Assembly (NCBI RefSeq): GCF_014203125.1 | Contig: NZ_JACHIH010000022.1 | Location: 1 to 64,000, forward strand | From: Rhodopseudomonas rhenobacensis | Lineage (GTDB): Bacteria; Pseudomonadota; Alphaproteobacteria; Rhizobiales; Xanthobacteraceae | Reading direction: 5' to 3' | Length of the DNA stretch: 64,000 bases | Part shown: piece by piece, positions 17,930 to 26,583 of the stretch | How the letters are laid out: each line of letters opens with the position of its first letter | Numbering within the stretch: position 1 is the stretch's first letter | Notes under the pieces: generated by a model | Seen by the model: only the letters and a program-made list of their open reading frames with translations | Databases searched by the model: none | What the model was told of the DNA's origin: nothing | Made by a program: the position numbers and the translations under genes

Positions 17930-20065
17930 TTACACGCTGCCGACGGTCTTCAGCCGGGCGCGCGGATGGATTTCCGCCTGCGACAGCACCGTGGTCTGCG
18001 CCCGGAAGCGCTCGACCAGCGAGCGCACGAACGGCCGGATCGACGCCGAAGTGACCAGCACCGGGGACTCGCCCTCGCGCGCGGCTTGCTCGAACTTGTC
18101 GCGCACCACGGTCATGAACTCCGAGAGTTTCGACGGCTGCATCGCCAGGCTGCGATCCTCGCCCTGGCCGATGATGGATTCGGCGAACGCCTGCTCCCAC
18201 TTCGCCGACAGCGCGATCAGCGGCAGATAGCCGTTGTACGAGGTGTTCTGCGCGCAGATCTGCCGCGCCAGCCGGGCGCGGACGTGCTCGACGATGGTCG
18301 ACGGGTTGCGCGAGATGCCGAGCGCATCGGCGATGCCTTCGAGAATGGTCGAGAGGTCGCGGATCGAGATCCGCTCCGCCAACAGCAGCTGCAGCACGCG
18401 CTGGATGCCCGACACGGTGATCTGTCCCGGCACGATGTCCTTGACCAGTTCGCCCTGTTCTTTCGGAAGTTCCTTCAACAGCTTCTGGGTTTCGCCATAG
18501 GACAACAGGTCGGACATGTTGTTCTTCAACAGCTCGGTCAGATGGGTCGAGAGCACGGTGGCGGCGTCGACCACGGTGTAGCCCTTCATCGTCGCCTCTT
18601 CCTTGAGGCTGGCGTCGACCCAGGTCGCCGGCAGCCCGAAGGTCGGCTCGGTGGTGTGGATGCCGGGCACCGCGACCTGGTTGCCGGCGGGATCCATGAC
18701 CATGTACTGGTTCGGCCAGATCCGGCCGGTGCCGGCGTCGACCTCCTTGATCTTGATGACGTAGCTGTTGGCCTCGAGCTGCACGTTGTCGAGGATCCGC
18801 ACCGACGGCATCACGAAACCCATCTCCACCGCCAGCGAGCGGCGCAGCGCCTTGATCTGCTCGGTGAGGCGATCGGTGCCGTCCGGGCCGTTGACCAGCG
18901 GCAGCAGCGCGTAGCCGAGTTCGATCTTGAGGTCGTCGATCTTCAGCGATGCCTGGATCGGCTCTTCCTCCGCGGCGCTGGCGGCTGCGGCCGCCACGGC
19001 GGGCGCGCTGGCTTCGCGTTCTTCGGCGACTTTGGTAGCGCGGTTGCGCTTGCCGGCCGACACCGCGAGCCACGCCGCGCCGCCGCCGAGCATCAGGAAC
19101 GGCAGCATCGGAATGCCGGGCAGCGTCGCCAGCACCAGCATCACGCCGGCCGACATGCCGAGCGCCTGCGGATAGCCGGACAATTGCTTCATCAGAGCCT
19201 TGTCGGCGGCGCCGGAGACGCCGGCCTTCGACACCAACAGGCCGGCCGCGGTCGAGACGATCAGCGCCGGCACCTGGGTGACCAGGCCGTCGCCGACGGT
19301 CAATAGCGTGTAGGTGCGCGCGGCTTCGCTGAAGGAGAGGCCCTGCTGGGCGACGCCGATGATGATGCCGCCGATGACGTTGATGAACACCACCAAGAGG
19401 CCGGCGACGGCGTCGCCGCGGACGAATTTGGAGGCGCCGTCCATCGCACCGAAGAAGCCGCTTTCGTCTTCGAGGTCCTTGCGTCGTGCCTTGGCGGTCT
19501 TTTCGTCAATCAAGCCGGCCGACAGATCGGCGTCGATCGCCATCTGCTTGCCGGGCATCGAATCCAATTGGAAGCGCGCGGCGACTTCGGCGATACGGCC
19601 CGAACCCTTGGTGATGACCACGAAATTCACGATCACCAGGATCGCGAACACGATGATGCCGATGACGAAATTGCCGCCCATCACGAAATTGCCGAACGCC
19701 TCGATGACGTGGCCGGCGGCGGCGGTGCCTTCATGGCCGTGCGACAGGATCAGCCGTGTCGACGCCATGTTGAGCGACAGCCGCAACATCGTGGAAATCA
19801 GCAGGATGGTCGGAAACGAGGAGAATTCCAGCGGCGCCTGGATGAACAGCGCGGTCATCAGGATCAGGATCGACAGCGTGATCGAGATCGCCAGAAACAG
19901 GTCGAGCACGATCGCCGGCAGCGGCATGATCAGCACGACCAGGATGGTCAAGACGCCGAACGCCAGTGCCAGATCGCCGCGCTTCAGCATGGTGCCGAGT
20001 TCGCCGAGGCTCGGGATCTGCATCCCCTTGGCGCCGCCGCCCTGACCCGCCGCTACATCCGACAT
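17930..20065 (-). CDS. flhA: FlhA, flagellar export gate protein
   Basis: FlhA forms the nonameric export gate of the flagellar type III system. The 711-residue protein has eight predicted membrane helices in the first half (for example LAFGVLTILVVLIMPLPAIV and ILVIVNFVVITKGSGRIAEV). The conserved FHIPEP-region sequence includes RFQLDSMPGKQMAIDADLSA near 145. A large cytoplasmic domain ends near LSQAEIHPRARLKTVGSV. The ATG at 20065 with GGGGAAG upstream is chosen; the 36-codon upstream extension lacks family resemblance. It is physically separate from fliI/fliJ here but in the same neighbourhood. Confidence 0.96.
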   Translation of the reverse strand: MSDVAAGQGGGAKGMQIPSLGELGTMLKRGDLALAFGVLTILVVLIMPLPAIVLDLFLAISITLSILILMTALFIQAPLEFSSFPTILLISTMLRLSLNMASTRLILSHGHEGTAAAGHVIEAFGNFVMGGNFVIGIIVFAILVIVNFVVITKGSGRIAEVAARFQLDSMPGKQMAIDADLSAGLIDEKTAKARRKDLEDESGFFGAMDGASKFVRGDAVAGLLVVFINVIGGIIIGVAQQGLSFSEAARTYTLLTVGDGLVTQVPALIVSTAAGLLVSKAGVSGAADKALMKQLSGYPQALGMSAGVMLVLATLPGIPMLPFLMLGGGAAWLAVSAGKRNRATKVAEEREASAPAVAAAAASAAEEEPIQASLKIDDLKIELGYALLPLVNGPDGTDRLTEQIKALRRSLAVEMGFVMPSVRILDNVQLEANSYVIKIKEVDAGTGRIWPNQYMVMDPAGNQVAVPGIHTTEPTFGLPATWVDASLKEEATMKGYTVVDAATVLSTHLTELLKNNMSDLLSYGETQKLLKELPKEQGELVKDIVPGQITVSGIQRVLQLLLAERISIRDLSTILEGIADALGISRNPSTIVEHVRARLARQICAQNTSYNGYLPLIALSAKWEQAFAESIIGQGEDRSLAMQPSKLSEFMTVVRDKFEQAAREGESPVLVTSASIRPFVRSLVERFRAQTTVLSQAEIHPRARLKTVGSV

Positions 20066-20232
20066 CGTTGCCGCTTCCCCCCGCGATTGTCGCCCGCGGG
20101 TGCCAAACGCCTGCGCGACGGCCGAAGGGCCGCCGCCTTGAAGGTGAGGCACCGCACCAGCGTCCACGGGCAACCCCGGATCACGCGACCGACGACACTC
20201 AGTTCACTAGGCAATTTTTGCCCTGTGCATGG

Positions 20233-20248
20233 TTAGGAAAGGGTTAAC
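20233..20248. promoter_or_regulatory. CtrA-like binding site upstream of flhA
   Basis: TTAG and TTAAC are separated by exactly seven bases (GAAAGGG), one mismatch from TTAA-N7-TTAAC. It lies about 170 bp upstream of the flhA start and about 100 bp before the divergent MFS gene. CtrA control of flhA would fit known alphaproteobacterial flagellar hierarchies. Confidence 0.5.
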
Positions 20249-20346
20249 GTTGGTCGCGTCGGCTGTGGTTCTGGGGGGCCCTGGTCGGCCTGCGGACTTT
20301 TGCGAACGTCTCTTGACGCCCGCTGGCAGGGCAGGGAAGTTGCAGC

Positions 20347-21582
20347 GTGGAAACGCCTTCAAAAAGAGCCGGACACCCGGCGAAATTCGCCCCCGATTCA
20401 CGCCAAGCCTGGATCAGGTTGGCCGTTGCGCTGGCGATCGGCTCGATCGGCAGCGTCGGCATGTGGTCGGTGGTGGTGGTGCTGCCGGTGGTGCAGGCCG
20501 AATACCACACCAGCCGGGGCGCCGCGTCGCTCGCCTTCACCTTGGCAATGCTGGGATTTGGGCTCGGCGGCGTGCTGACCGGCAAGCTGACCGACCGCTT
20601 CGGCATCGTGCCGGCGATCGGTCTTGGCATCCTCGCGTTAGGGCTGGGCTATCTCGGGGCAGGGCTCTCCACCAGCCTGTGGCAATTCGTGCTGTTGCAT
20701 CTGGTGATCGGGGTGGGCGCCTCGGCGACCTTCGGGCCGTTGATGGCGGAAGCCTCGCACTGGTTCGAGCGTTACCGCGGTCTCGCGGTCGCGATCGCCG
20801 CCAGCGGCAACTATATCGCCGGCACGATCTGGCCGCCGCTGGTGAACTGGGGCACCCAATCGTTCGGCTGGCGGCCGACCCATATCGCCATCGGGCTGTT
20901 CTGCGTGCTGACGATGACCGCGCTGACATGGCTGCTGCGGGCGCGGATGGGGCGGCACGAGGCGCACCGCCACCTCAACGCGCCGCCGCCGCGGATCGAT
21001 CTGCGGTTGCCGACCAACACGCTGACGGCGCTGCTCTGCGTCGCCAGCGTCGCCTGCTGCGTGGCGATGGCGATGCCGCAGGTGCATATCGTCGCGTATT
21101 GCGGCGACCTCGGCTATGGGCCTGCGCGCGGCGCCGAGATGCTGTCGCTGATGCTCGGCTTCGGCATTATCAGCCGGATCGGCTCCGGCTTCCTCGCCGA
21201 CAAGATCGGCGGCATCCGCACTTTGCTGCTCGGCTCGGTGGCGCAGGGCTTTGCGCTGCTGTTCTACCTGTTCTTCGACAGCCTCGGCTCGCTGTACGTC
21301 ATCTCGGCGATGTTCGGCCTGTTCCAGGGCGGCATCGTGCCGAGTTACGCGATCATCGTGCGCGAGGCGATGCCGGCGCGCGAGGCCGCCACCCGGGTCG
21401 GCTTGGTGATCCTCGCCTCGGTGGTCGGGATGTCGCTGGGCGGCTGGATCTCCGGCGCGATCTTCGACGCCACCGGCTCCTACGCCGCCGCCTTCCTCAA
21501 CGGCATGGGCTGGAATGCGCTCAATGTCTCGATCATGGTGGCGTTGCTGCTGCGGGCGCGGCAGAGGTCCGCGCTGGCCTGA
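20347..21582 (+). CDS. Major facilitator superfamily transporter (oxalate/formate-antiporter-like)
   Basis: The 411-residue protein has about twelve membrane helices. The MFS loop 2-3 motif is GVLTGKLTDRFG near residue 76, with a related GFLADKIGGIR in the second half. The helix 4 region GASATFGPLMAEASHWFERYRG resembles OxlT/MCT-type transporters of small carboxylates. The substrate is unknown. The frame starts at GTG 20347 with GGGAAG upstream. It is the last chromosomal protein gene before the tRNA and the island. Confidence 0.87.
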   Translation: METPSKRAGHPAKFAPDSRQAWIRLAVALAIGSIGSVGMWSVVVVLPVVQAEYHTSRGAASLAFTLAMLGFGLGGVLTGKLTDRFGIVPAIGLGILALGLGYLGAGLSTSLWQFVLLHLVIGVGASATFGPLMAEASHWFERYRGLAVAIAASGNYIAGTIWPPLVNWGTQSFGWRPTHIAIGLFCVLTMTALTWLLRARMGRHEAHRHLNAPPPRIDLRLPTNTLTALLCVASVACCVAMAMPQVHIVAYCGDLGYGPARGAEMLSLMLGFGIISRIGSGFLADKIGGIRTLLLGSVAQGFALLFYLFFDSLGSLYVISAMFGLFQGGIVPSYAIIVREAMPAREAATRVGLVILASVVGMSLGGWISGAIFDATGSYAAAFLNGMGWNALNVSIMVALLLRARQRSALA

Positions 21583-21714
21583 GCGGACAGGCTCGGTGGC
21601 CTGAGCGCGAACGCCGGAGGGTCCAAAGCCGTAGGGCCTGGCGAAACGAACGCCGAGCGCCGCGCAGGCCCGTTGACGCGCGGGCCGCTCAATCGCACGC
21701 GGCCCGCGGGCCGC

Positions 21715-23421
21715 TCAGTCGCACGTGGCAATTGCCGCGACCGGATGGGCATTGTAAGGGGTATCGGCACCGTCGGCCGCGCCGCCCACGGGGGCCTGTA
21801 GCTCAATGGTTAGAGCCGACCGCTCATAACGGTCTGGTTGCAGGTTCGAGTCCTGCCGGGCCCACCATATTGGATGCGGAGGCGAATTTACGCCTCCGCA
21901 CCCGCCACCCGGACTTGGTGCGGAGCCAATTGTAGCAATCATTTCAAACGGTTGCCGAAACTCTACCGTTAGCTGCCCATTCTTCCACGAGCAGTTCGAT
22001 AGTGCGAAATTCATGAGCCGTCTTTTGCCGTTTTGTTCGGTTTCTTTAAATGTCGAGGCGGCTTCGTTAACGAGACGAAGCAAAGAGATTCCGTCTTCGA
22101 GATACGAGCCATCAGCGGTTTTGTGAAAGTGAATCTCCCGCAGATAGTCGTCTTGTTCCTCACGCCACTTCGCAGCCGTCAGATCAAAGAACGCAGCGTC
22201 GATTCGTCCGTCCAGCTTGTCGACATACATCGCCTGCAAACGGCCCTGGATGCGGTCGTACTCGGCTTGCAGTCGAGCGACTGCCGCAGCGTGCTCTTTC
22301 GTGTGATCCACGGTCACTATGCGAAGTGCATCCGTAAGCCAGCTTAGGAGCCTGTCCCCTAGGCGCAGCCGCCCCATGGCTAATGAAAGCTCTTCGGCAA
22401 TCACCTCTTCCCGAACGTAGCGCTCGTTACATTTTCCCTTGAAGCCGGTGCAGTGATAGTAGACGTAGCGGCCCTTTTTCAGCTCGGCGACCATCGCACA
22501 TCCGCAATGACCGCACTTGATAATGCCGGAGAACGTAAAGTCGTGCTTTGAGCGACGAATTCTTCTTTCATTTCGGCTTTCGAGCATCTCTTGCACGCGT
22601 ATCCATAGTTCGTGCGAGACAAGCGGCTGATGGGTTCCTTTGTAGACGTGGCCCGTCCACACAAACTCTCCCATGTAAATCGGATTGTGAAGAATGTGGG
22701 CTATCGCGCTCCGACCGATAGGACCCCCACTCAACCGATTGACGAGCCCGGCGGCTTTCGCTCGATCGGCCAGTTCCAACAATGAGAGATCGCCGGCGGC
22801 GTACCAGCCGAACATTTGCGAGACTATCGGACCAAGCACCGGATCAATCTCGATAACGCGTTTCCCGTGAGGGCCTGCAACGTTGAGATATCCGAGGGGA
22901 GCTGAGGAAGGCCAAATACCTTGCTCTGCCTTTTCCTGCATGCCCTTGCGGGCTTCCTCGGAGAGATTGTCGATGTAGTTTTTGGCCATCAGCACGCGGA
23001 TTCCGTGCATGAACTTGGCCGATGAGGACGACCCGCGCGACAACACTTCCCCCTCTTTCGGAAAGTGGAGGTCGACGTCCAACTCGCTAAGCGTAACCCA
23101 GTCCTTGATGTTGCGGTAAAGACGATCAGTCTTTTCGACGAGGATCGCCCGAACGTCCGGGTGTGCCTTGAGGTAGCGCACCATCGCTACGAAGTTTGTG
23201 CGCCCGGCCACCTTTGCCGTTTCCACATCAACGAACTCCTGGACGATATTTAATCCCTCGCTCGCCGCATAGTTGCGCAGAAGCTTTTGTTGGGCTGGTA
23301 TCGAGAACCCCTCATTGTCCTGTTCTTTTGAGGACACGCGGGCGTACGCCACCGCCTTAGTGGTTACGGGTACTTCTCGGCGTTTCTGGCGTTTGCGGTC
23401 CACGGCAAATTCTCGGGGCAA
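21715..23421 (-). CDS. Large serine recombinase (site-specific integrase) reading through the tRNA
   Basis: The N-terminal resolvase domain has the nucleophile region AVAYARVSSKEQ and ILVEKTDRLYRNIKDW. It is followed by the recombinase domain (PIGRSAIAHILHNPIYMGEF) and a zinc ribbon (SGIIKCGHCGCAMVAELKKG with a later CTGFKGKCNERYV). This architecture integrates elements at att sites. The last ~45 residues, including WWARQDSNLQPDRYERSAL, are encoded antisense to the tRNA gene and beyond it, so the stop codon lies in flanking chromosome. I prefer the TTG at 23421, with GGGGGA upstream and next to the stop of the preceding gene; an ATG at 23493 or a GTG at 23403 are alternatives. The natural C-terminus may be earlier in function. 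Confidence 0.9.
   Translation of the reverse strand: MPREFAVDRKRQKRREVPVTTKAVAYARVSSKEQDNEGFSIPAQQKLLRNYAASEGLNIVQEFVDVETAKVAGRTNFVAMVRYLKAHPDVRAILVEKTDRLYRNIKDWVTLSELDVDLHFPKEGEVLSRGSSSSAKFMHGIRVLMAKNYIDNLSEEARKGMQEKAEQGIWPSSAPLGYLNVAGPHGKRVIEIDPVLGPIVSQMFGWYAAGDLSLLELADRAKAAGLVNRLSGGPIGRSAIAHILHNPIYMGEFVWTGHVYKGTHQPLVSHELWIRVQEMLESRNERRIRRSKHDFTFSGIIKCGHCGCAMVAELKKGRYVYYHCTGFKGKCNERYVREEVIAEELSLAMGRLRLGDRLLSWLTDALRIVTVDHTKEHAAAVARLQAEYDRIQGRLQAMYVDKLDGRIDAAFFDLTAAKWREEQDDYLREIHFHKTADGSYLEDGISLLRLVNEAASTFKETEQNGKRRLMNFALSNCSWKNGQLTVEFRQPFEMIATIGSAPSPGGGCGGVNSPPHPIWWARQDSNLQPDRYERSALTIELQAPVGGAADGADTPYNAHPVAAIATCD
21792..21867 (+). tRNA. tRNA with CAT anticodon, probably tRNA-Ile2 (k2C34), island insertion site
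   Basis: The 76-nt sequence folds as a cloverleaf: acceptor GGGCCTG/CGGGCCC, D arm GCTC-AATGGTTA-GAGC, anticodon arm GACCG-CTCATAA-CGGTC, T arm GCAGG-TTCGAGT-CCTGC, and encoded A-CCA end. The anticodon is CAT. The D-loop and the overall pattern (TAGCTCAATGGTTAGAGC) resemble isoleucine tRNAs read after lysidine modification more than elongator methionine tRNAs, but this is not certain. Its 3' end abuts the serine recombinase gene, and tRNA 3' ends are usual integration targets. Confidence 0.92.
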
Positions 23422-23422
23422 T

Positions 23423-23749
23423 CTAGTCCCCCTGAGTCTGCTGGGCTTGCGACTCCAGTTCAACAGAATTCTTCGCGCCAAGGCAATGTGCATCACCAGA
23501 AAGAGCAGCGCGCCGTTTCGCCTCTGATAATTCGCGTAACACCGTGAAAAACCCCGTCATGTTCTCGATGATCTCACGCGCGTCTTCCCGCGTTAACGGT
23601 CGGGTCGTAAGCGGCTGCCAAACGGAGATTGTCTCATCGAGGAAGTCATCCCCAAAGAGGTCTGGCCGAGGTCGAAACGGCAGTGGATGTGCCCCATCCC
23701 GCCGCCGACTAGGTTGCCGCTTGTCGAGCTTGTCGCTTTTCGAAGGCAT
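23423..23749 (-). CDS. Small protein co-transcribed with the serine recombinase
   Basis: The 108-residue acidic/basic protein of unknown function has a central helical stretch, PLTREDAREIIENMTGFFTV, and VLRELSEAKRRAA. GGAG lies seven bases before the ATG at 23749. Its stop codon touches the proposed start of the recombinase, so the two are translated together. The pairing suggests an accessory or directionality role in integration/excision, but nothing in the sequence proves it. The shared promoter region carries two large palindromes. Confidence 0.75.
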   Translation of the reverse strand: MPSKSDKLDKRQPSRRRDGAHPLPFRPRPDLFGDDFLDETISVWQPLTTRPLTREDAREIIENMTGFFTVLRELSEAKRRAALSGDAHCLGAKNSVELESQAQQTQGD

Positions 23750-23798
23750 CGTTGCTCCGCCAGAGGGACGGATGGGTTCCTTTGTGCGCCACCCCTGT

Positions 23799-23859
23799 CA
23801 TTCGTTATTATCGCAAATGGTGCTTGCCTCGCCAGTGTCATTCGTTATAATAACAAATG
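23799..23859. promoter_or_regulatory. Twin 21-bp palindromic operators between divergent transcription units
   Basis: Two imperfect palindromes of the form CATT-x-GTTAT-x-ATAAC-x-AATG occupy 23799-23819 and 23839-23859. The second is near-perfect; the first has two mismatches in its right arm. They are offset by exactly 40 bp, close to four helical turns, so both face the same side of the DNA. They lie between the minus-strand integrase operon (start 23749) and the plus-strand gene at 23889, and could control both. Confidence 0.72.
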
Positions 23860-23888
23860 ATGAAATCGAACGGAGCATAAGGCGCGCA

Positions 23889-24563
23889 ATGGCGACCCCT
23901 GGACAACTGATGGAAGTAGTCGGCGAGTGTCTCGGGATGTCCGTGGCAAGCGTCGTGGGGTACGACCGCTATCTGGCCGATGCGGGGCTTCGGACGAAGG
24001 GCGGGCGAGGCAAAAGCGCTGTGCAAGTTACAGCCCGGGACGCCGCACATCTCCTCGTGGCCATATTAGGCGGCGGGCAGGTCAAGGACGCTGTAGCGAC
24101 GGTTCAGCGCTATGCGCAAACAGTGCCTCATTCAGAAACCTCAAGTAAACGAGGGTTCAAGCCACTGCGGTTTGATGAATTGGCGTCTCTTCCGGACAGC
24201 CACAGCTTCATTGATGCCTTGGAGGCAATCATCACAGCCGCCACCAATGGATCTTTGCGGGCAGCGGCCCAGTCACAGCAGAAGGGCCGTGCCGAACCAG
24301 CAGCGAAGGCTCCGCTCATCGAACTCGCGGCCCTGACGCCCGGTACCGTAGGCAATGTGCGGGTGTCCGACGGCCACGGAAAGAGTGCCGAAATCCGGTA
24401 CGCGCTCTTGAATCCATTTTCTTCGAACTCAAAGGCATCACGGAAGGAGATGACAGCATGGCAATCACGCATCAAAGTTCGAACCCAAAGCGATCTGGAG
24501 CAGTTTCGGAAAGTGTCCGAACGGACGGTATGGGCGATCGGCCGCGCGCTGGCGGCCTCCTAA
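23889..24563 (+). CDS. 224-residue island protein, divergent from the integrase operon
   Basis: I do not recognise the family. The N-terminus (LMEVVGECLGMSVASVVGYD, then RYLADAGLRTKGGRGKSAVQ) looks helical and could form a DNA-binding fold. It is followed by TARDAAHLLVAILGGGQVKD and a linker, and a short C-terminal domain. Its place next to the twin palindromes makes it a good candidate for the regulator that binds them, which is inference. The ATG at 23889 is the first after GGAG at 23872. The next gene begins 2 bp after its stop. Confidence 0.75.
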   Translation: MATPGQLMEVVGECLGMSVASVVGYDRYLADAGLRTKGGRGKSAVQVTARDAAHLLVAILGGGQVKDAVATVQRYAQTVPHSETSSKRGFKPLRFDELASLPDSHSFIDALEAIITAATNGSLRAAAQSQQKGRAEPAAKAPLIELAALTPGTVGNVRVSDGHGKSAEIRYALLNPFSSNSKASRKEMTAWQSRIKVRTQSDLEQFRKVSERTVWAIGRALAAS

Positions 24564-24565
24564 GC

Positions 24566-24811
24566 ATGACCGTTGCGGAGCTGCGGGCGCTTCTCGACGA
24601 GAGCTCCAGCCGCAACGACGAATGGCTGGGTGACGCCGCTCAGATCGCGGACTTCATCTGGGGGAAACCCGAATTGCGCACCCGGATATACGGGATGGTT
24701 CGCAAGAACACGGACGCACCCTTGATTAAATTGAACAATGGCCCAATCACCGCGCGTAAGTCAGCGATTGTCGCGTGGATTCTGGAAAAAGAGAAACGAA
24801 AGACGAAATAG
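24566..24811 (+). CDS. 81-residue partner of the 224-residue island protein
   Basis: The small protein begins MTVAELRALLDESSSRNDEW and ends ITARKSAIVAWILEKEKRK. The ATG at 24566 is two bases after the stop of the preceding gene, a typical coupled arrangement; a longer reading from 24458 would overlap that gene out of frame. The lysine-rich C-terminal helix could bind nucleic acid. No known family is recognised. Confidence 0.65.
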   Translation: MTVAELRALLDESSSRNDEWLGDAAQIADFIWGKPELRTRIYGMVRKNTDAPLIKLNNGPITARKSAIVAWILEKEKRKTK

Positions 24812-24888
24812 ACGACCATTCCAATGAATCGACGCCCTGTTCCAATTAGTCTTCTTGAGCCGGGTCGCAGGTAGGGTAGCGGACGCCT

Positions 24889-26253
24889 TCAGATGAATCC
24901 GCGCTGCGGCGACCAGTGGCGTGCATCCGGCGCGGGAGATCGTGGCAGCCTGCTGAGCAATGCCAACCCATCCCGAAACTGTGCAACAGGATAACGCGCG
25001 TCTTCGTCACGATATCCTCGGTCCAGGTCCGGCGAAAATCCAAATGGTTCGATGTCCGGTAAATCGAGCGCCAAAGGAACCTGGTCCCTGCCGCCGCGTA
25101 TCATGGCCGATAAGGCGAGAAGGAAAGACTTGGCCGCCCATTCGTCCATCGCAAAGACGTTAGCCAAACCACCCCGCAGCCGATGTCGCCACCGTTCGAA
25201 TTCCTCCCATGGCCATGGCACACGCGGAAATTCCAGTTCTTCGAAGAGAAAACGTGAGCGGGCATAGGGAAAGAAGTGCTCTGCAGCGGCCAGAAACCGG
25301 CGGCCCGAAACCTCGATGGTGAAGAAGGTTGTCACGTAATCTTCGGCGGGTTGATCGCCAGTTCCACGCAGCCAATCGATCCAAGCCACGACTTGCGTTG
25401 CCCCCATCAGCAGGAAATTCGACCGATGCGCTGCCAGTGCAAGTGAGGTCGGAACAGCGCCGGCGCCTCGCGGCTCCGCTTGAGGGGCCAGAGGGTTTGG
25501 CTTTCCTTTGTCCTTGGAAATTCTCGTCTCCGCGACATGAAGATAGGTGTCGAGGCTCGACGGGTTCGAGCCAAACGCGACCGAATACCCATGGATCACG
25601 TCGCCATGCTCGCAAGTAGTTGCGATATGAGGCTTTACCTGTCGCACGTACTTGTGGCGAGCCTCGCCGCTCATCCGGGTACCGTTGACGCTTTGCGCAA
25701 ACGAGCCGTGCGCCTCTGCCAAAACGACACCATGTGCGGCAACCGCGCCACCGCCATAAATGAAGTCCGCGTGGGAGATGGTGGGGCTCAGCACAGACGA
25801 AGCGTTGTCACGCCATGTGTAGCCGAGAGCACACATTACTATATCGGTTATGCCCGCGCCCGCGCGCCCAGCAAACGCAGTTCGCTCCGCGTCAGCCAGC
25901 GCCGTGATGAATTGTGTGAGCGAGAAGGCGACCCCATCGGCCACCAAGAATTCGATCTCGACGAGTGCGCTGCGCGCCCAATGCACAAGCAGCTCGTTTG
26001 GCGCGGTTCTCAATGTGACGGTGCGTGCGATTGATGCAGCTAACGCGATCGGCAGAAACCGAAGGCTCCTCGCTATCGTAGGTGCCACGAACCCTGGTGA
26101 CACGGGACTAGGCCTTTGCGGATGCAGGCTGTGTCCCGAAAGGAAGACCGTCTTTTCAGCGCGCCAGAGAACCGGCGCCGATGCCACCAATGTCACTGTA
26201 GCCCCCCCGAAGGCATGACGAATCCGATCATCATACCGCCTCCGGGAGAACAC
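24889..26253 (-). CDS. 454-residue protein of unknown function
   Basis: The frame is open for 454 codons and its composition resembles its neighbours. The sequence has an alanine-rich middle part (FITALADAERTAFAGRAGAG), then a C-terminal half with many aromatic residues (ATQVVAWIDWLRGTGDQPAE, FPRVPWPWEEFERWRHRLRG). No motif was recognised. The start is uncertain: GTG at 26253, or GTG near 26196 after a G-run. No transmembrane segments are convincing. It stands alone, convergent with the gene at 24566. Confidence 0.6.
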   Translation of the reverse strand: MFSRRRYDDRIRHAFGGATVTLVASAPVLWRAEKTVFLSGHSLHPQRPSPVSPGFVAPTIARSLRFLPIALAASIARTVTLRTAPNELLVHWARSALVEIEFLVADGVAFSLTQFITALADAERTAFAGRAGAGITDIVMCALGYTWRDNASSVLSPTISHADFIYGGGAVAAHGVVLAEAHGSFAQSVNGTRMSGEARHKYVRQVKPHIATTCEHGDVIHGYSVAFGSNPSSLDTYLHVAETRISKDKGKPNPLAPQAEPRGAGAVPTSLALAAHRSNFLLMGATQVVAWIDWLRGTGDQPAEDYVTTFFTIEVSGRRFLAAAEHFFPYARSRFLFEELEFPRVPWPWEEFERWRHRLRGGLANVFAMDEWAAKSFLLALSAMIRGGRDQVPLALDLPDIEPFGFSPDLDRGYRDEDARYPVAQFRDGLALLSRLPRSPAPDARHWSPQRGFI

Positions 26254-26265
26254 AACGGCCTTTAT

Positions 26266-26583
26266 CTATCTATGGCCGCAGCGGCCGCGCTTTCGGCTCC
26301 CGCGGGCTCGTCGCCGCGAAGCCTTCCGCTCGGCGGCCAGCAGCAGCTTTCGCACCTCGCGGTCGAGCGCCCGGCTGAGATCCATCACCTCATAGGCCCG
26401 CAAAGCGCGATCCATTGCGGTACGTTCTTCGGCTGACCAGTGGTCCGGCCGGGTGCACTCCTGCGGGCGCGAGGGCGCCAGCGCTGCACGCCTCCCCGCA
26501 TGCCGAGTCCGCCCCGTATGGCGGACCTCCCCGGCCGGTTTGCTGCTTCCCTTTCCGGAAGGTTTTTGTGAACGGCGTTGCAT
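26266..26583 (-). CDS. Small basic protein, module B (intact copy)
   Basis: The 105-residue protein has a basic, low-complexity N-terminus, then a conserved helix (RPDHWSAEERTAMDRALRAY, then EVMDLSRALDREV) and an arginine-rich tail. The same conserved helix occurs in the frameshifted copy at 40457-40811. Its ATG overlaps the stop of the upstream gene (TAATG), so it is translationally coupled to module A. The arginine-rich ends suggest nucleic acid binding; function unknown. Confidence 0.65.
   Translation of the reverse strand: MQRRSQKPSGKGSSKPAGEVRHTGRTRHAGRRAALAPSRPQECTRPDHWSAEERTAMDRALRAYEVMDLSRALDREVRKLLLAAERKASRRRARGSRKRGRCGHR

Noticed and set aside
17814-19073. 419-codon second minus-strand frame inside flhA
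   Set aside because: It overlaps flhA in another frame on the same strand and has no conserved motif.
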